Positions 51,205-64,000 of a stretch of 64,000 nucleotides of DNA are shown here, one piece after another. The translations under genes and the position numbers were made by a program. Every line of letters begins with the position of its first letter. Position 1 is the stretch's first letter. A model generated the notes under the pieces. The model was not told where the DNA came from. It saw nothing but the letters and a program-made list of their open reading frames with translations, and made no database searches. The stretch is from Dromaius novaehollandiae. Its lineage: Eukaryota > Chordata > Aves > Casuariiformes > Dromaiidae. The stretch spans positions 65,138,941 through 65,202,940 of the forward strand of contig NC_088130.1 of NCBI RefSeq assembly GCF_036370855.1, read 5' to 3'.

Positions 51205-51300
51205 TGTACAGCTCCTAGCACGATGGGGGGCCCTGGTTCATGACCTGTGCTGGGAGGTGGCACAGTTATAATTCTAATAATCCAATGCCTTGAGGTTTCT
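51205..51300 (+). repeat. Ancient amniote interspersed repeat, family unclear
   Basis: TGTACAGCTCCTAGCACGAT followed by GGGGGGCCCTGGTTCATGAC, then a TAATTCTAATAATCC end, resembles a widespread old sauropsid/amniote repeat (GTACAGNGCCTAGCACAATG, GGGCCCTGGTCCATGA, ending in AATAATAA). I cannot name the family with certainty. A-rich blocks at 51411-51432 follow downstream. Confidence 0.5.
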
Positions 51301-54300
51301 ATACGAATTAACTGCACAGACTTGCTTCTAAGTGCCATTTTTTGGAGATGGGGATAGAGCAGATGGGGATTTGTACAGGCCAAACTGTTGGAAGCCAGAG
51401 ATAAGGAGGAAAAAAAAAAAGAAAAAAAAAAAGCTGTGAAAGACAACCCTTTCGTTTGTTTGCTTTGCACTGCCACCTGCCAACCTCAGGCCTTCTGATC
51501 TCCTCTCAGTGAACCGTAGAGGCAGCAGTTGGAAAGATCAGATATACGCTCAGGGCAATCTGTCAGAAACTACTTTGTCACATTCCCCAACACTAAAACA
51601 CGCAAAAATAAAATCTATGTGTTTAAAACTGTAACTGTCCCATATAGAGAAGAACTACTCTTTTAACACAGAAAAAGCACTGAACACAGCTCCTGACCTG
51701 ACATTTTTTTTAACATCAGTAAAATATTAGCATTTATTTTTTATCTCCCTTAAGCATTTGTACCTTGCCTGTGGCAACACAGTTGTAATGTCATTCTCAA
51801 GAGAGTACGCTGAATTCCATTATACAACAAATAAAATAAGAAATGGCTGAACAAAACAACACATAAATTCAACAGTTATTATTTAAGTCATTTAAGGATA
51901 TTATTTGTCTATGTTATGTCACAGTATCAGCCTTAATTGGGCCACTACTAGGCTATATTTTGGTTTTTTTAAGAGATGAGACACATAAATGGTAAAACTT
52001 TTTTTTTAAGTTAAAAAGAACTTAAAAAGAACATTATATTTAAGGATGCACAGGATGTGCTGGAAAACACACAAGAATTTGGGAGTAAATTTGTAACTTT
52101 TTTATTCTATAATACTTCTGTATACCACATCTAATAAGCTATATAGCACATCTCATTTTTAGCTCACAGCTTTCTGCCAATATCAAATAAGCATTATATC
52201 AACGTGCTATATGGTATAGTCTCAAAATATGTGCCAACCCTGAAGGTAAGTATAAAAGCATATTTGGATAATGAGGAGTAGATTGGAGGAAATAAAATAT
52301 TTTTTCATCCATATTATTGCCTTTACTATAATTAATAAGCTGTATTAAAGCTGAATATTCCAGCTGGGATTGTAACCTTACACCACAGAAAAAGCATAGT
52401 ATAATGTCATACCTGTTCACTGGTAGAATTAAGCATAGAGCCTCCATTTCTTTTGATATTCTGTCTACCTTACCATGAACTAAGTGGTCTGTTGGAGTAT
52501 TTTCTCGTTATTAAAAGATAGTTTCACATAGGTGATACACAGGATTAGACAGATTGGCATCTCGTCTGAGACTGTACCATGAAACCATCACACATTGGCA
52601 GACTTTGGCAGACTAGGCAGTTTTTGCTGGAAAGAAGCTAGGCATTACACTAGGGTCAGGACTGAATTGTACTGGCAAGGCTATATGCTGGGAAGTTTTC
52701 GCAGCAGTTCTCCAAACTGCTCCTGATTACAGATGTTTCAGTAAGTTTCGCTGCTTCCATGAGGCCTAAATTTACTCATATCTTTTGAAAGGTAAATTTA
52801 AAAAGGATTAAGTAGTTACTAGGCAATATAATCTGTTTGGTATTCCTCACTATATGATGCTCTTCCATGATGCTCAGAGATTCATAAATGTACCGACTGA
52901 CCAGTCTGCCTAACAGAGTCTCAGTAATGTAATTTCTTTCATTTTGTGCTAGAAACCAGCATGTTGTTAAGACAATTATCAAGTTTAGCCATCCGTCAGA
53001 ATAATATGGCTTGTGAATAATGTAGTTTCACTTAAATTTTTGTAAGACGAGTTCAGCTCTGTGACGACCAGAACGTCCACTCACTATTAAAGTAAACTTA
53101 ACATACATTTTGAGAATGTATCTTCCTTTTCCTTTTCTCTCCATGTCTTGTTGATATTTTCAAAACTGAGTATCTGTTTTAAGTATCTACATTGTTTGGC
53201 ATATGTCTAGAGAATCACTGACAGATCCTAATTTTCAAAAGTCAGCTTCTATATTTTTTTCTGAATAGCAGATGCTTTTAAAAATATTCCACAAAAGAAT
53301 CACCTCAAATCTACTGCTTTTTTCTTTCATTTACTCATCAGTCACTTTGCTCTACTCCCTCTGGAACTGCATTATTGACCTGTAAGAGTTAGAGCCAGGC
53401 CAATAAGAAGTGCTTTTGAAAATCAAGCCACATATCACACATATATCATCATCAGAGTCACTTTGAAATCAATGACAGTCATCAGTCACCCAAAGAAAAC
53501 CTAATCAACCAAACAAAGGTTAAAAAGACACTCACTCATATCTGGCCAGTTCCATGTGGTGTCATGCATGTTACAAAAAATTAAAAATGATAGAAGTAAT
53601 TAGGTAACAGTATTATCTCAAGTCTTTTACCAGAAAAGATTTCATCTTTACTGTATTTTCTTTTTATTTTGTGCTGTCTCTGTGGTGTATTCTACTACAG
53701 TGTTCTGATTTGCTTAGTTCCCGCCACACCCATCTTTTCAGATATATAGAGGTATGGAGCATAAGAAAAGAAAAAAGTATATTGAAGAAACGGATTTGTA
53801 TCTCCAAGGTAAAGTAGATCATCCTTGGAGCTGGTGAGTTCTGCTAACACAGAGACATGTCACCCTCTATCTCCTATTGTAAGTAATTGTGGTTATCAGA
53901 TAGAGCAGTCATCAAAAGGTGTTTTATGTACCATTGTGCTTATATAAAGCAAGTTCCTTCTTTGTCACTGAAAGAAATCCGCAATCATTTATTTTATATA
54001 ACTAGTCTGAGTAAGTTTCTTCACAATCCATAGATCTGTTTTTTCAGACTTGCAGATATTTCTATTAAAGCAAAAGCCTCTCTCTCCCACAAAGGCAAAT
54101 GTGGCGAATTTTAACATCTGTCCCTGTGCTTGCAGCAATAACAATAATAACACCAAGAAATAGCTCTTTCTATTGCCACACCTTTCACAATTTGGACTCT
54201 TTAAGCCTCAGATTGCACCTATTTATTTGTAATGCTTACCTATATTCAGAGATGAAGAAATAAAAGTACCAATAGGCATATAATCTACTTTGGCATTTTT

Positions 54301-54369
54301 CTCATTACCACAGTCATTGAATGCACTCATAATATATAGAACACACTTTTGGGTAGAAGAGTTAATTGC

Positions 54370-54900
54370 ATTTTATAGATTTACAGATTTTAAGGGACAA
54401 TTAACTCAACCAATCTGACCTCCTCCAGAGTAATATAGACTATAGTGTTTCATTTGGTTTCTCCTCTATTTGTCTCAGTACCTCGTATTAAAAAGCATCA
54501 ACAAAGGAAAGTATCCAATTTTGGTGGGAACGCAAACGAGAGGGAGAAGCTCTGCATCTGTGACAGCATGTTGCAGTGGTGAAGCACTGCTGAAAATGTT
54601 TAGCCTCCTTTCTAATATGAATGTGCTTTAACTATAATTGAATGTAGCTCCCAGCTGTTGCTGGTTGTTTCTGTGCTGGATACAGTAAACATTAGTACTG
54701 CTGTTGCCCCCATCTCTGTTCCCCCTGGGGTATTTAAGTTCAGCAATCAAGTCACCTCTCAACCTTCTTTTTAATAAGGCAAACAGATTGAGCTCTTTAA
54801 GTCTCTCATAGTAATGTGTGTCCTGCAGGCCTCAGCTCTGGGATGATATATATTTTATGAGATGGAAAAAAAAAATCAATTTTTGACCTATTCTAGTTCA
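54370..54900 (-). mobile_element. Ancient CR1 LINE fragment including 3' end
   Basis: The left edge, TAGATTTACAGATTTTAAGG then CAACCAATCTGACCTCCTCC, is the decayed 3' end of an old CR1 group, read in reverse (TAGATTTTAAGGCCAGAAG, ATCTAGTCTGACCTCCTG). The right part, CAAGTCACCTCTCAACCTTC then AAGGCAAACAGATTGAGCTC, is the block encoding the region near the end of ORF2, again in reverse. The middle is rearranged or too diverged to follow. It lies in RIT2 sense orientation. Confidence 0.65.
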
Positions 54901-57900
54901 ATAGCAGGATGATACAAAAGCTGTTCTAGGAGTCAAAAAACAGGGAGACAGTAGTACATCTACAACATTTTCCCTCACTCCTTTGGTACACTATGTCAGC
55001 TGTTTCCCCTGCTTGATATGGCCTTCTTACAATGTACTTCTGTCTTATACTCACCCTCTTATGTAAGAGCAGGTGCTGAAGGCTTAGAGATGTGCATTTT
55101 ACAACTATACTGGATTTGATGGCTGCTCTAAGAGATCCATTTAACATATGAGTCTGAGCAACTCTAGTAAAAACCAATATCCAATAAAGCTGATAGAATT
55201 ATTATTTGTTGCACTTTTATTATGGGAAAATGCTTCACAATGTGTGATATACCCTGATTCATATCCTGTCATTTATCAAGAGACATCTTGTTATTATACC
55301 TTGTTAACCAGAAAAGAAACCCTTTTTTCAACATTATGAGGAGTAAAACATGATAAATAATAATGGGAGAAATAACTGTCAAGCAATTTACAAATGATAT
55401 GTTGTGAAAATACAGCACCTTGACGGTTTCTCCTAGGAAGACATATACTACAGTGATACCGTGATTCAGGAGGTGCTTTGCTTGTTACAGCTAAAATGAA
55501 TGTGGATGGACAAACACTAGCTTAAAGTTCAATTTCAAGCTGAATGAGTTTAATGTCAAACTTGGCATTAAAATGCTGTGCTAGGTATCCAAGACAAGTT
55601 AGGCAAAGGACTGAGTCCAAGGGTGGCTGTGGTAGCTTTGTGCTGGATGGAGCTGGATGGATGTAACATAAGTATTTTTGAATTCCTCTCTAATATGCAG
55701 AAGCTACTGCAGTCTGCCCTGTGTGCCACCAACCTGCCTCAGATCCCAGTGCGTTCTCAGTGATCTCAGTCTTTTACCCAGTCCCTCAGGGTTTGCATGG
55801 TGTCTGGGAAGCAATATTAAAGCTGTTTTCTTCAGCATCAGAAAAAAAGCATTTGCTTCTCACCACATTACAGGAATTTTATACTGTCCACCCCTACTTT
55901 TACATTGCATTAATTTCTCTAAGACATACAGTGAGCCAGAGTGAGAACCTTATTCTGGACACCTAACCAAATTATCCAACATTTTTTATTACGTAAATAA
56001 TGAGAAATAATGAAGAAAAGCATTAAAATAACTGAAATATATGAGGAAGGTCAAGATAGATGTAGATTCAGGCTCTGCTTTAGATTATCTAGAAAATGAT
56101 ACAGGTATTGGAAGTCTTAAAGATGTTATTTAAATATAAACTCTGACATATTCTAGGAATTCTGCAAACCTGTCTTTATTAAAAATGCAATCTACTGGCA
56201 TTTTTCAAACACACATGCATACACACATGTACTTCCATAAGCATTTCTCTTTTGTTTTGAGGAGGGAGGGGAAAGAAAGGGAGAGAAAATGGAAAGCAAG
56301 GTAATGAAAAGCTGTGAAAAATTAACTAAACAGAAAGCAATTTGGAGTTTACTGAAATGTTGGAGGTTCTGGTTTCTATCTTTTGATTGGTTATATATTA
56401 TCCAAAGTGGATATGAAAAATGACTTTTCTTCTATCCTGTAGAATGGTAATTTTCAAACCAGACTGAAGATAACCTGAGTTCCCCAAAGCACTTCCAGTC
56501 CTCCCTTCCAAGCCTGACAATTCACCCTTATAAGCAAACTGTGTCCCCCAAAAGGGCAAGAGTGAAATTAGAATCCTACTAGAGACTTGGGAACAGTTTG
56601 GGATGTAATACCACTCCCCCAATTCTCTTATTTGCAGGATAACAATGAAGTAATAAAATACTATCCATTGTCTTCCAGACTGTAATACAGCAGAAGGGAG
56701 AGAAACTCAGCATGAACATTGCTATAGCTTTGTTTGAATATAAAAGTTCACATAGCTTTGAATACTTGTAATTTAATACGTTGAGTAAAAAACACCTAGA
56801 TAGTAAAGAACGAAACAAACAAAAACGCCTCTTCCACCTTAGGAATACTCAACCTGTTATTTAAGTGTCTTAATTTTAATTGGTGTTACATTGTTACTTT
56901 ACACTGTTTTCCTTTTTCTTTCTTTCTTTACGAAGATCTCATTTTCATTTTAGGCTTGAACTTCCATATTTCCGTCTTACATATGAGAGGGTTTTTTCTG
57001 TCTACTTTAGAGCTGGACACAGAATGAACCTCAGATCTTTATTTTTTCAGATAAGGAATAATGAGCTAGCAAACAAAAAATTGAGAATTTTCCTTATTCA
57101 GTATACGTATTGAATACAAAGGTCTGGTTTCATCCCATGAAATTTAAGCACTTAACTACCTCAATGCCATAATCATCTCTTGCTCCCTGTACAAAAGAGG
57201 TGTCAGTACATCTAAAATCTGAGTTGCTCTGTAGAGGACCAAAGCTTCCTCTTTAGTACTGAGGAAATCACAAGGACTTCATCCTAAACTATGTATGTTA
57301 TTTCAATTATCTAAAAAAATGGATGACCAAATCTCACTTGAAGACAGTGGACTTCTCATTTTTATTTGCATCTTTATGAACACACATGAATGTAGCCACT
57401 GTCATGAGGTTATACTGTAAAATTTGGACCCATATGCTATTCATGCTTTGGACTGTTATCGTTAATCCCAAATATCAGACAGTACATACTGATGCTGTTC
57501 TTTGGACTTTGGGAAATCAATGATGATGAATTTAAAGTGGTTCCAGATGAGTTTCTTAACCTTCATTTGTATGAAAACATCACCTTCTAAGGTTTGTCTC
57601 TAATTCTGTTGCAACATTGCTGGAAACCTTGTGAGTAGGTATTTGCATTTCATTTACAAGTGATGTATTCAGCAGTAAGAAAGAAAAATTTTGGGTCACC
57701 AATAAAAATTGCATGACATAAAAATAAATAAATATATCTTCTTCTAGATCAGAGATCAGTGGCTATAAATTTCTAAGATCGTTATCTCAGAAAGGGAATT
57801 TTTAGTTTTCCACTCTGATTCCTGGAACACATTTGTGAATTGGGATTTTTAAGCTAAATGAGGAAACCTTTGCACTGACATCTGATTTGAGTTTTATATA

Positions 57901-58864
57901 ATAGTAATTTGTTTTTCAATCTAATCAGATGGAAGGAAGTGAAGGGAAAGGAATACGAAAGCTCTTTAGCTAGGGAGAGAGGGGGAAAGCTAGGGAGATT
58001 CTATACTCTGTAATATTTTTAATGTCTTTAATCAGTCAAGAAATTCATATGATAATCTATGTGGCCATGTGACTTTCTTTGCCTTTGAAGCTCCAGTCCT
58101 TCTCTTCCATTTATTACTATCACTCACTATACTTCATGTAACATCTACTCTACAGGAAAAAGAAGACAGAATATATCTATGTGAAAAATCTAATATACTT
58201 GTAGGGGCTAACTAAGTAATGGGAGAAATTAAAATAACACATGCAACAGTCTTGACCTGGATCAGAATATACTAGACTGGAAACTTATTACAAATGTCCT
58301 TTCTTCTCCATTTTACTGCAGAATCTACTAAATGAAACAGGTATTAAACTTGATTCGAGCTTACAGATCTTTTCTACTGATGACTGTGGGAGGTGATGAA
58401 CTTCTATGGTGCCTCTGTGCCTCCATTCTACATCTATGCAATAGGAATAATATGTCTTTCTTGTCCATTTGTGGTTAGATTTCATCTATAAATCTGCTAT
58501 AAATCATATTTATGCTTGTACCACACTTGTGTGTATCTTTGGTGTATATCAGAACTGTTATTAATTTTCAAGTTCTTCAAGATATAGGTTGTGTTGTAGT
58601 AAAAGCATGTATAGTACCTAAACTTGATTGAGTTTTCACATAGTTATTAAAGATTTGGCATGGGTTTTATATAAGAATATAATGATATCTTTTTATCCCA
58701 TCATCTCTGCAATATCATTCTAAACTAAAATAGACTGGAATTGCAGTATCATCTGGAGTGATGAAGGAAGATTATCAATGTTGTTCTCTCAAAAATTGCA
58801 CTGACCACTGAAAAATTATATTGCTCCTACCTTTATCTCCATCTGAACTTATTATTTATATATC

Positions 58865-59124
58865 TGAATCTGAATGAGTTCCAGTTAAGCATAGGCCAAA
58901 GCATTTTGACTGTGAGGATGGTCAAATACTGGAACAAGTTGCCCAGAGAAGTTGTGGAGTCCCTATCCTTAGAGATATTCAAAACTGGACTGGACTTGGC
59001 CCTGAACAACTTGCTCTAGCTGGCCCTACTTTGAGTAGAGGGGTTGGACTCGATGATCTCCAGAGGTCCCTTCCAACCTCAATTGTTCTGTTATTCAATG
59101 ATTCTATGTTTCAGTGATTCTATG
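58865..59124 (+). mobile_element. CR1 LINE 3' end, avian type
   Basis: A short 5'-truncated copy. ATACTGGAACAAGTTGCCCA and AGTTGTGGAGTCCCTATCCT are typical, then GTTGGACTCGATGATCTCC and AGGTCCCTTCCAACCTCAA. It ends in repeated octamers (ATTCTATG twice), the CR1 3' terminus. It is the best preserved CR1 tail of the window and the only recognised intronic CR1 antisense to RIT2. Confidence 0.95.
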
Positions 59125-60139
59125 AATAAAATAAAGTTACATTTTATTAAATTAGCCACACATTCATAAATAATATATTTTCTAGTAGTTCATTATACTA
59201 CTCTGTTTAGAAAAATAAATTGCACATACCTAAAATTGTAAGTTGTCCCGAAGGTAATTTCCCAAAGGACAAACGCCTGTATAACATCTTTATTCCAGTT
59301 GAGAAAAACTAGCTTCAACTATATTTCAACATACAGAGCTTAAATGGTTCATTCACAGTGGCAGAGTGAGCAACAAGATTCAAGATGCCTGAACTACAGT
59401 GGTTCTCATATTCTGAGTTTTATTTGTTTTGTTTTGGGTTGGGTTTTTTTTGTTTTTCCACCATGTAAATCTGCTTTGAATCTGAACACAAAAGGTAAGT
59501 ATATGCAGAACTGGAGACAAGTGGGCTTACATAATACATATTTGGATAAAGGTAGCCCTTCAGGTCTCAAGGTAGACTTGAAAACAAACTCCCAGAGGAC
59601 AAGGATCATAAAGAACATCCCATTAAAGCGCTGCATCAGAAATTTACAGTCGCTGGTATTATTCATAATCTGTGTAGCATGTAAAATTAGGAGTGGGCCA
59701 CTTGCAAAGAACAAAATTAATCTAGTGTGAACAAAGAGATGGATGTTTTTGGATTCACAATGTAAGATGAAATCTCCCATTAATCTTGTTAATTTATTGC
59801 AGTAGTAAGTATCATGCATCTTGGTTCACTTCTACCGAGATTATTGGGATGTATGGCTTTGACATATTCAGTTTAATTTGCCTGTATAAAACAAAGCAAT
59901 GGTTCAGATACAAACAGCAAGTAAAACACAGCAGTGGTCCAAATGTAGAAATTACGTGAGGTAAAAAGAGCTGAAGAACTATATCCTGATTTTCAGGAAC
60001 ATATATGCAACATCTCAGAGAAAATCCTAGTGACATCAGTTCAGCTAACAGGACAAAAATATCCCACAAAACTTTGCCCCTCAAATTAAAGATTTCTGTT
60101 TCAAAGATCTTGTGTGACTATGATTATTGACAATGTGTA

Positions 60140-60260
60140 ACACAACAGTTAATAGCGATGTCCAGTTCCACAGTTTGAGTTTTTTACCTGTGCAAGGCAC
60201 TGTACACACAAAGTGGATGGATGGCCCCTGCCCCTGAGAACTCACACTTTAAGTGATACC
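60140..60260 (+). repeat. Ancient amniote interspersed repeat, family unclear
   Basis: CAAGGCACTGTACACACAAA then GGCCCCTGCCCCTGAGAACT and CACACTTTAAGTG matches the common old vertebrate repeat pattern with GTGCTGTACAAACAC, GTCCCTGCCCCAAAGAGCTT and ACAATCTAAGT. The family was not determined; it may be the same kind of old SINE/LINE tail as 51205-51300. Confidence 0.5.
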
Positions 60261-61699
60261 AGATAGAATGAAATAGAAAACTGAAGAAATGAAATTAAGA
60301 AAATGCTGTACTAAGTGTAAATAAGACACTGACATTTTCAGAGATCTACTGCATAAGCTTCCTTGTTCTTTTTATTGTTACCATTGAGTGGAAAAATACT
60401 GAGATGAACACAGAAAGTTTATTAAATATCTTCTATGTTATTGCTTTTCTCTTAGATAATCCATTTCCCTGTGCGCTTTGTGTGAGTAATGCCACCATTT
60501 ATCCTACGCAGGTCAATTTTGAAATCTGTTTTCTCTTATGTATCACTTTTGAGCTCCCTCTTTAAATCTCTCTTCACCCTTTATTTTACATAAATGAGGG
60601 ATTTACATTAGCTCAGCACTCAGCAGCACTGTTCACTAGTAACACAACTTTTCTCATCATTCATTTTCCATGAAACAAAGTAAAACTGCCAGGATATTAC
60701 AAGAATGGTTTCAAACTTTAATTTTTCAAATTACCAATGTTTAATATTTTAAAAATTTATGAGGTACATGGTACTGTATGAGCTACATATCAGAAAAAAA
60801 ATCAACTAACACAATGTCAACTATGTTTAGAACTCTTTGAAAAAAATATATTTGGTTAAATAAATTAAAAGAGAAGAACATATTCCCCTTTTATAAAAAT
60901 GTCAATATGTATTTTGGTCAACAAAATATGCATTCAAAGAGGAAAATATTTAGTTTTGAACTACATTTTTTGCTTATGAATTCCCTCATTCTATATTTTC
61001 TGTTCACCTGAGAGTTTTATACTGTTGGTATCACTGATTCATTTGGCACTATGGTGGCATTTGAGGTTGTATATTCATGGGGGAGATAGCCATGGTATTT
61101 TCACTTCTACTGTGCCTGGGATATGAAGCTTCCTGATGGAGGGTACAAATGTAAATGATCTGGTTCCAAATGTGAATTTCCAGCCCCAAGGTGCATTTGC
61201 ACTTCTTTTTGTTGCTAGTTAAGTGATCACTGCACTTTCATGCAGGGAAGATACAGCCCCAGTGACTTCTTATCAAAGTTAACAGCGCTTACTGCCCTTC
61301 TCTCACCCACGTGTCTCCCATTTCTTGTATCTTTCCTGCTGCTCTTCTTATTCTTCTGCATGTTTCAAACTTTTCCTTCCCCACATCCACTCCCAAGCTT
61401 TATAGCCCTTCTTTCTCTCATATTCTATCTCATTCTTTTCACTCTGTGAGACCACTAATTCCTTTTTCCAATGTTTTCTACTTCCTATTGACTACAACCA
61501 GTCACATTATTCAGTGCAATTTAAGTGTCTGATGCATGTAGTCCTTCTCCTACTTTTCTGTTTGCAAACATATCCTGAGCAGAGTCATCATTTGTCATTG
61601 TTCACCAGCAATCTGGAGCCATCAATTTGCAAGGTAAGGTTTGTTCCTGAATTGTTTATCTCAGTAATTACTTACTTTGAATTCAGGGAATGTAAATCC

Positions 61700-61775
61700 T
61701 AATTCATGGGGAAGAAAACTGAGTTCCAGAAAGAGAAGTTTTAGGGCCCTTGGGCTAGGATTCTGAGGTCTTTCT
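61700..61775 (-). mobile_element. MIR/CORE-SINE-like fragment, minus orientation
   Basis: The plus strand reads GGGAAGAAAACTGAGTTCCA, then GAAAGAGAAGTTTTAGGGCC and CTTGGGCTAGGATTCTGAGG, paralleling reversed MIR (GAGGAAACTGAGGCTCAGA, GAGGTTAAGTGACTTGCCC). Short and old. Confidence 0.4.
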
Positions 61776-63090
61776 GTGGGATTGAGGGAACATAAGTTTT
61801 TGCTGTTGCTGTTTGTGTTTCTCCTCATTCAAAGTGGTTTGGCTGAACCATTATTTTAAACCCTGAATCTTGGCAGAGACAAGGTACAGATCATTTTATT
61901 TTTCAGCAATGTCAGGAGAGTTAGCAGTACTTGTTTTCATGAGGTTTCCATTGACTAGCTGTGAGAAAATAAAAATTCCTATTTCATTAGGATTTCATAT
62001 TTTTTTAACTTTTTTTTTCTTTTTAGCATGAAAAGCATACCCATCATTAACAATTTAACACCTCAAAGCCACAAGAATGTATCGACCTGGAGCTCAAAGC
62101 ACCATCTAATGTGAGCAGCTCACATGACAGAAACAATCTAAAATTATGACCACATTGTTATTAAGTAATCTGATGTAAATAAAATTTGTTTAGGGAAATG
62201 TAGATTTGATGAAGAAAAACCTACTTCTGATTAACAGCATTAATTTTCCTCTGTTTTCTCTCCATTTTCATAGGACACATTGTGAGAGAAAAGGACATAC
62301 TAAAATTAACAAACAAATGAGTAAATTAATAAATAATCTGTCAAAAAATGGAATCTTACCAAAATGACTAAAAATGCCTTTAAATTTGATCCTAGTAAAA
62401 CAATTCACAGTATTATTTTGTTGCCTGACTAGCAATGCTCTCCTTAAGCAGCTGAAGTCAGGATGCTGCTGCATACTCAAAGCATGCCCTATTATTTGCC
62501 CTATAAAATGTAAATTCTTGTCTAATGGCTTAAATTAAGTTTTGTTACCATGACAAATTTTGAGTCATTTGTGGTGGGATTCTTCTCATTGCATGTTAAT
62601 CTCTCTGATGGGGATCTCTACATCAGAACTAGTCTTACAAGACTCCCTCTCTACTAAGAGATACAAATACATATTTCTAGGATGTGTCTAGGTCAATAAA
62701 AGGATGTGTAGCAGTGCTCCCTTCTTGCCAGTAAACTACTTCAGAAATTTCCCCTAGCCTTCTGTCCCTTGAAGGTATATGGTACATGATTTGTGATGCT
62801 TTGTCGTATGGAAATTTTGATACGTAGCCCAATGAATCAGGACTATTGATCATTCCTATTACAAGCAGAGGTAAATCATCATGCCACTTCTCCTTTTTAC
62901 ATCTTTGTTTGTATACTGCCAGTCCCTTATGCACTGCATTGTTCTCAGAATTCAAGTTTATATGCTTCTTTAGGTCCTCCAATTTTTCTTTTCAGAAATG
63001 TTTTTCCAGACTATTTTCCCCTGAAGGCCCCTTCTGTAGCTAGGTCGTCCATAGCTTTGCATTTAGATGCAAATTCATGATGCTTGAATA

Positions 63091-63111
63091 AGGCTGTTTT
63101 CCAAACAGCCT
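63091..63111. repeat. Short perfect hairpin
   Basis: AGGCTGTTT and AAACAGCCT are perfect 9-bp arms around TCC. It is followed at once by the A-rich run. Confidence 0.8.
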
Positions 63112-63116
63112 AGATT

Positions 63117-63170
63117 AAAAAAAAAGGAAAAAAAAGAAAAAAAAAAAAGAAAGAAGAAAAGAAAAAAAAG
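63117..63170 (+). repeat. A-rich (AAAAAG)n purine run
   Basis: 54 bases of A with scattered G. It could be a decayed poly(A) tail of a retroposed copy, but no body was recognised on its left; otherwise a simple low-complexity run. Confidence 0.85.
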
Positions 63171-64000
63171 CCCTATTCTCAGCGTTATCCACTATTCCAC
63201 CAAGCTTTCACTTATGAATTGAGGTTCAAATATTTAAGTTTAGGTTGTAGGTTCAAGTTTCTCCTCAACTTCAGGGGTTCATATCTACATGTCTTACAAT
63301 CCCTGATCACCACACCATAGGCAGTCCAAGAGGACAAGCGTATTGCGCCTCCATTTGAGCACTCCTCAGAGGCAAAAAAATGCCAGCCAGAAGTAGGTCA
63401 CAAGTATGCATCTAAATTTGCATGTTCAGGATCCAAAGGGGTTTTTGACCCCATCCTGAAGACTACATTAAATCAGACAAAAATGAAACAGAAATAATCC
63501 TGTAAGAATGGATCCATGGTGTATGTCTGCTGAATTTCACAATGAAGAGGACCTCCTTGCTGCAGGAATCCCAGAAGAAACTCCCCTCCCCTCACTTGTA
63601 CCTTTACTTCCACTAAGCAAAATTCCCTTCGGTGTACAGGAGAGAGATACTTCCATATGAACCCTGCAGTCAAAACAAATATAATGATGTGTAGATTTGG
63701 ATCAGACTAAGCAGAAGTGAGGTTAATTTCCTCTTCTATATCAAATCTATAATACTCTGTGTGGGTGGTAAATGAAAATAGCAAATATTTTTCATGTGTA
63801 TATACATATATATATTTAAGTATTTAGTAGAATAATCAGATGTGTCTTGACAGAAAGAAAAAAACATTTTAGTTTTACAATACTATCAGGCTTCTCTGAT
63901 GAACTTCTAATGTAATCTAGGAAAGACATGTTCATTAGAGTCTCATTACTTGGTTGGGTAATTGCTGTTCGTATCAGAAATACAAATCATAAGAAAGGCT

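Larger units (their letters stand above)
34100..64000 (-). other. RIT2: Last intron of RIT2 (part; donor side outside window)
   Basis: Everything above the exon on the minus strand is read as intron, because the next exon upstream (carrying the G4 NKxD box) is not seen. RIT2 is known in mammals as a very long gene with large introns, so at least 29.9 kb is not surprising. Apart from the repeats listed separately, the sequence is AT-rich and unremarkable: 34140-43840, 44690-46460, 47800-50240, 51300-54370, 54900-58860, 59125-60140, 60260-61700 and 61780-64000 show no recognisable gene. Long frames in these stretches have no recognisable domains. A small unannotated exon or noncoding RNA cannot be excluded. 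Confidence 0.7.

Noticed and set aside
59344-59819. Overlapping frames of 128 (plus) and 137 (minus) codons
   Set aside because: Same sequence read both ways, spanning a T/G-rich low-complexity run at 59418-59458. No domain recognised.
34140-64000. Earlier RIT2 exons (G4 NKxD region and upstream)
   Set aside because: Searched by eye on the minus strand for the NKxD-containing exon end before the V-S-T-E-E-G exon; nothing convincing was found, so they are taken to lie outside the window.
1-64000. CRISPR arrays, bacterial operons, rRNA or functional tRNA genes
   Set aside because: No regularly spaced direct repeats, no dense same-strand ORFs, and the only tRNA-like boxes are in decayed SINE heads.

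Overview
The window looks like bird chromosomal DNA. It is AT-rich, has no dense gene packing, and carries several CR1 LINE copies. The youngest copy ends in the typical avian CR1 3' tail, with a GATGATCTCCAGAGGTCCC-like block and repeated ATTCTATG octamers (about 59040-59124). Much older CR1 and tRNA-derived SINE (MIR/CORE-SINE type) remnants fit an amniote genome. The species cannot be fixed from this window.

Only one protein-coding segment can be supported. It is the terminal coding exon of a Rit-family small GTPase, best matched to RIT2 (Rin), on the minus strand at 33872-34099. It opens with a clean splice acceptor, encodes the G5 box (ETSAA) and a strongly basic C-terminus without a CAAX box, and ends at TGA. 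The minus-strand sequence after the stop (32725-33871) is the likely 3' UTR, with a candidate AATAAA at 32748-32753.

Layout: 1-32724 is intergenic sequence downstream of the gene. It holds three CR1 pieces, all on the plus strand (66-668, 3590-3920, 7148-7858), SINE fossils near 2340, 5610, 10440 and 21815, a possible hAT DNA-transposon scrap near 13770, simple repeats and a perfect 16-bp stem-loop at 25999-26066. 32725-34099 is the 3' UTR and last coding exon. 34100-64000 is read as the last RIT2 intron (at least 29.9 kb here). It contains CR1 copies at 46461-47800, 50240-50960 and 54370-54900 on the minus strand and 58865-59124 on the plus strand, two old unclassified amniote repeats, a SINE remnant and microsatellites.

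I found no exciting new system. The other long open frames look like chance frames or CR1 fragments. The points most worth a second look are the stem-loop at 25999-26066, the 3'-truncated CR1 at 66-668, the 37.2-38.6 kb intronic block with long frames, a weakly coding-like minus-strand stretch at 62268-62982, and a few possible conserved noncoding elements.
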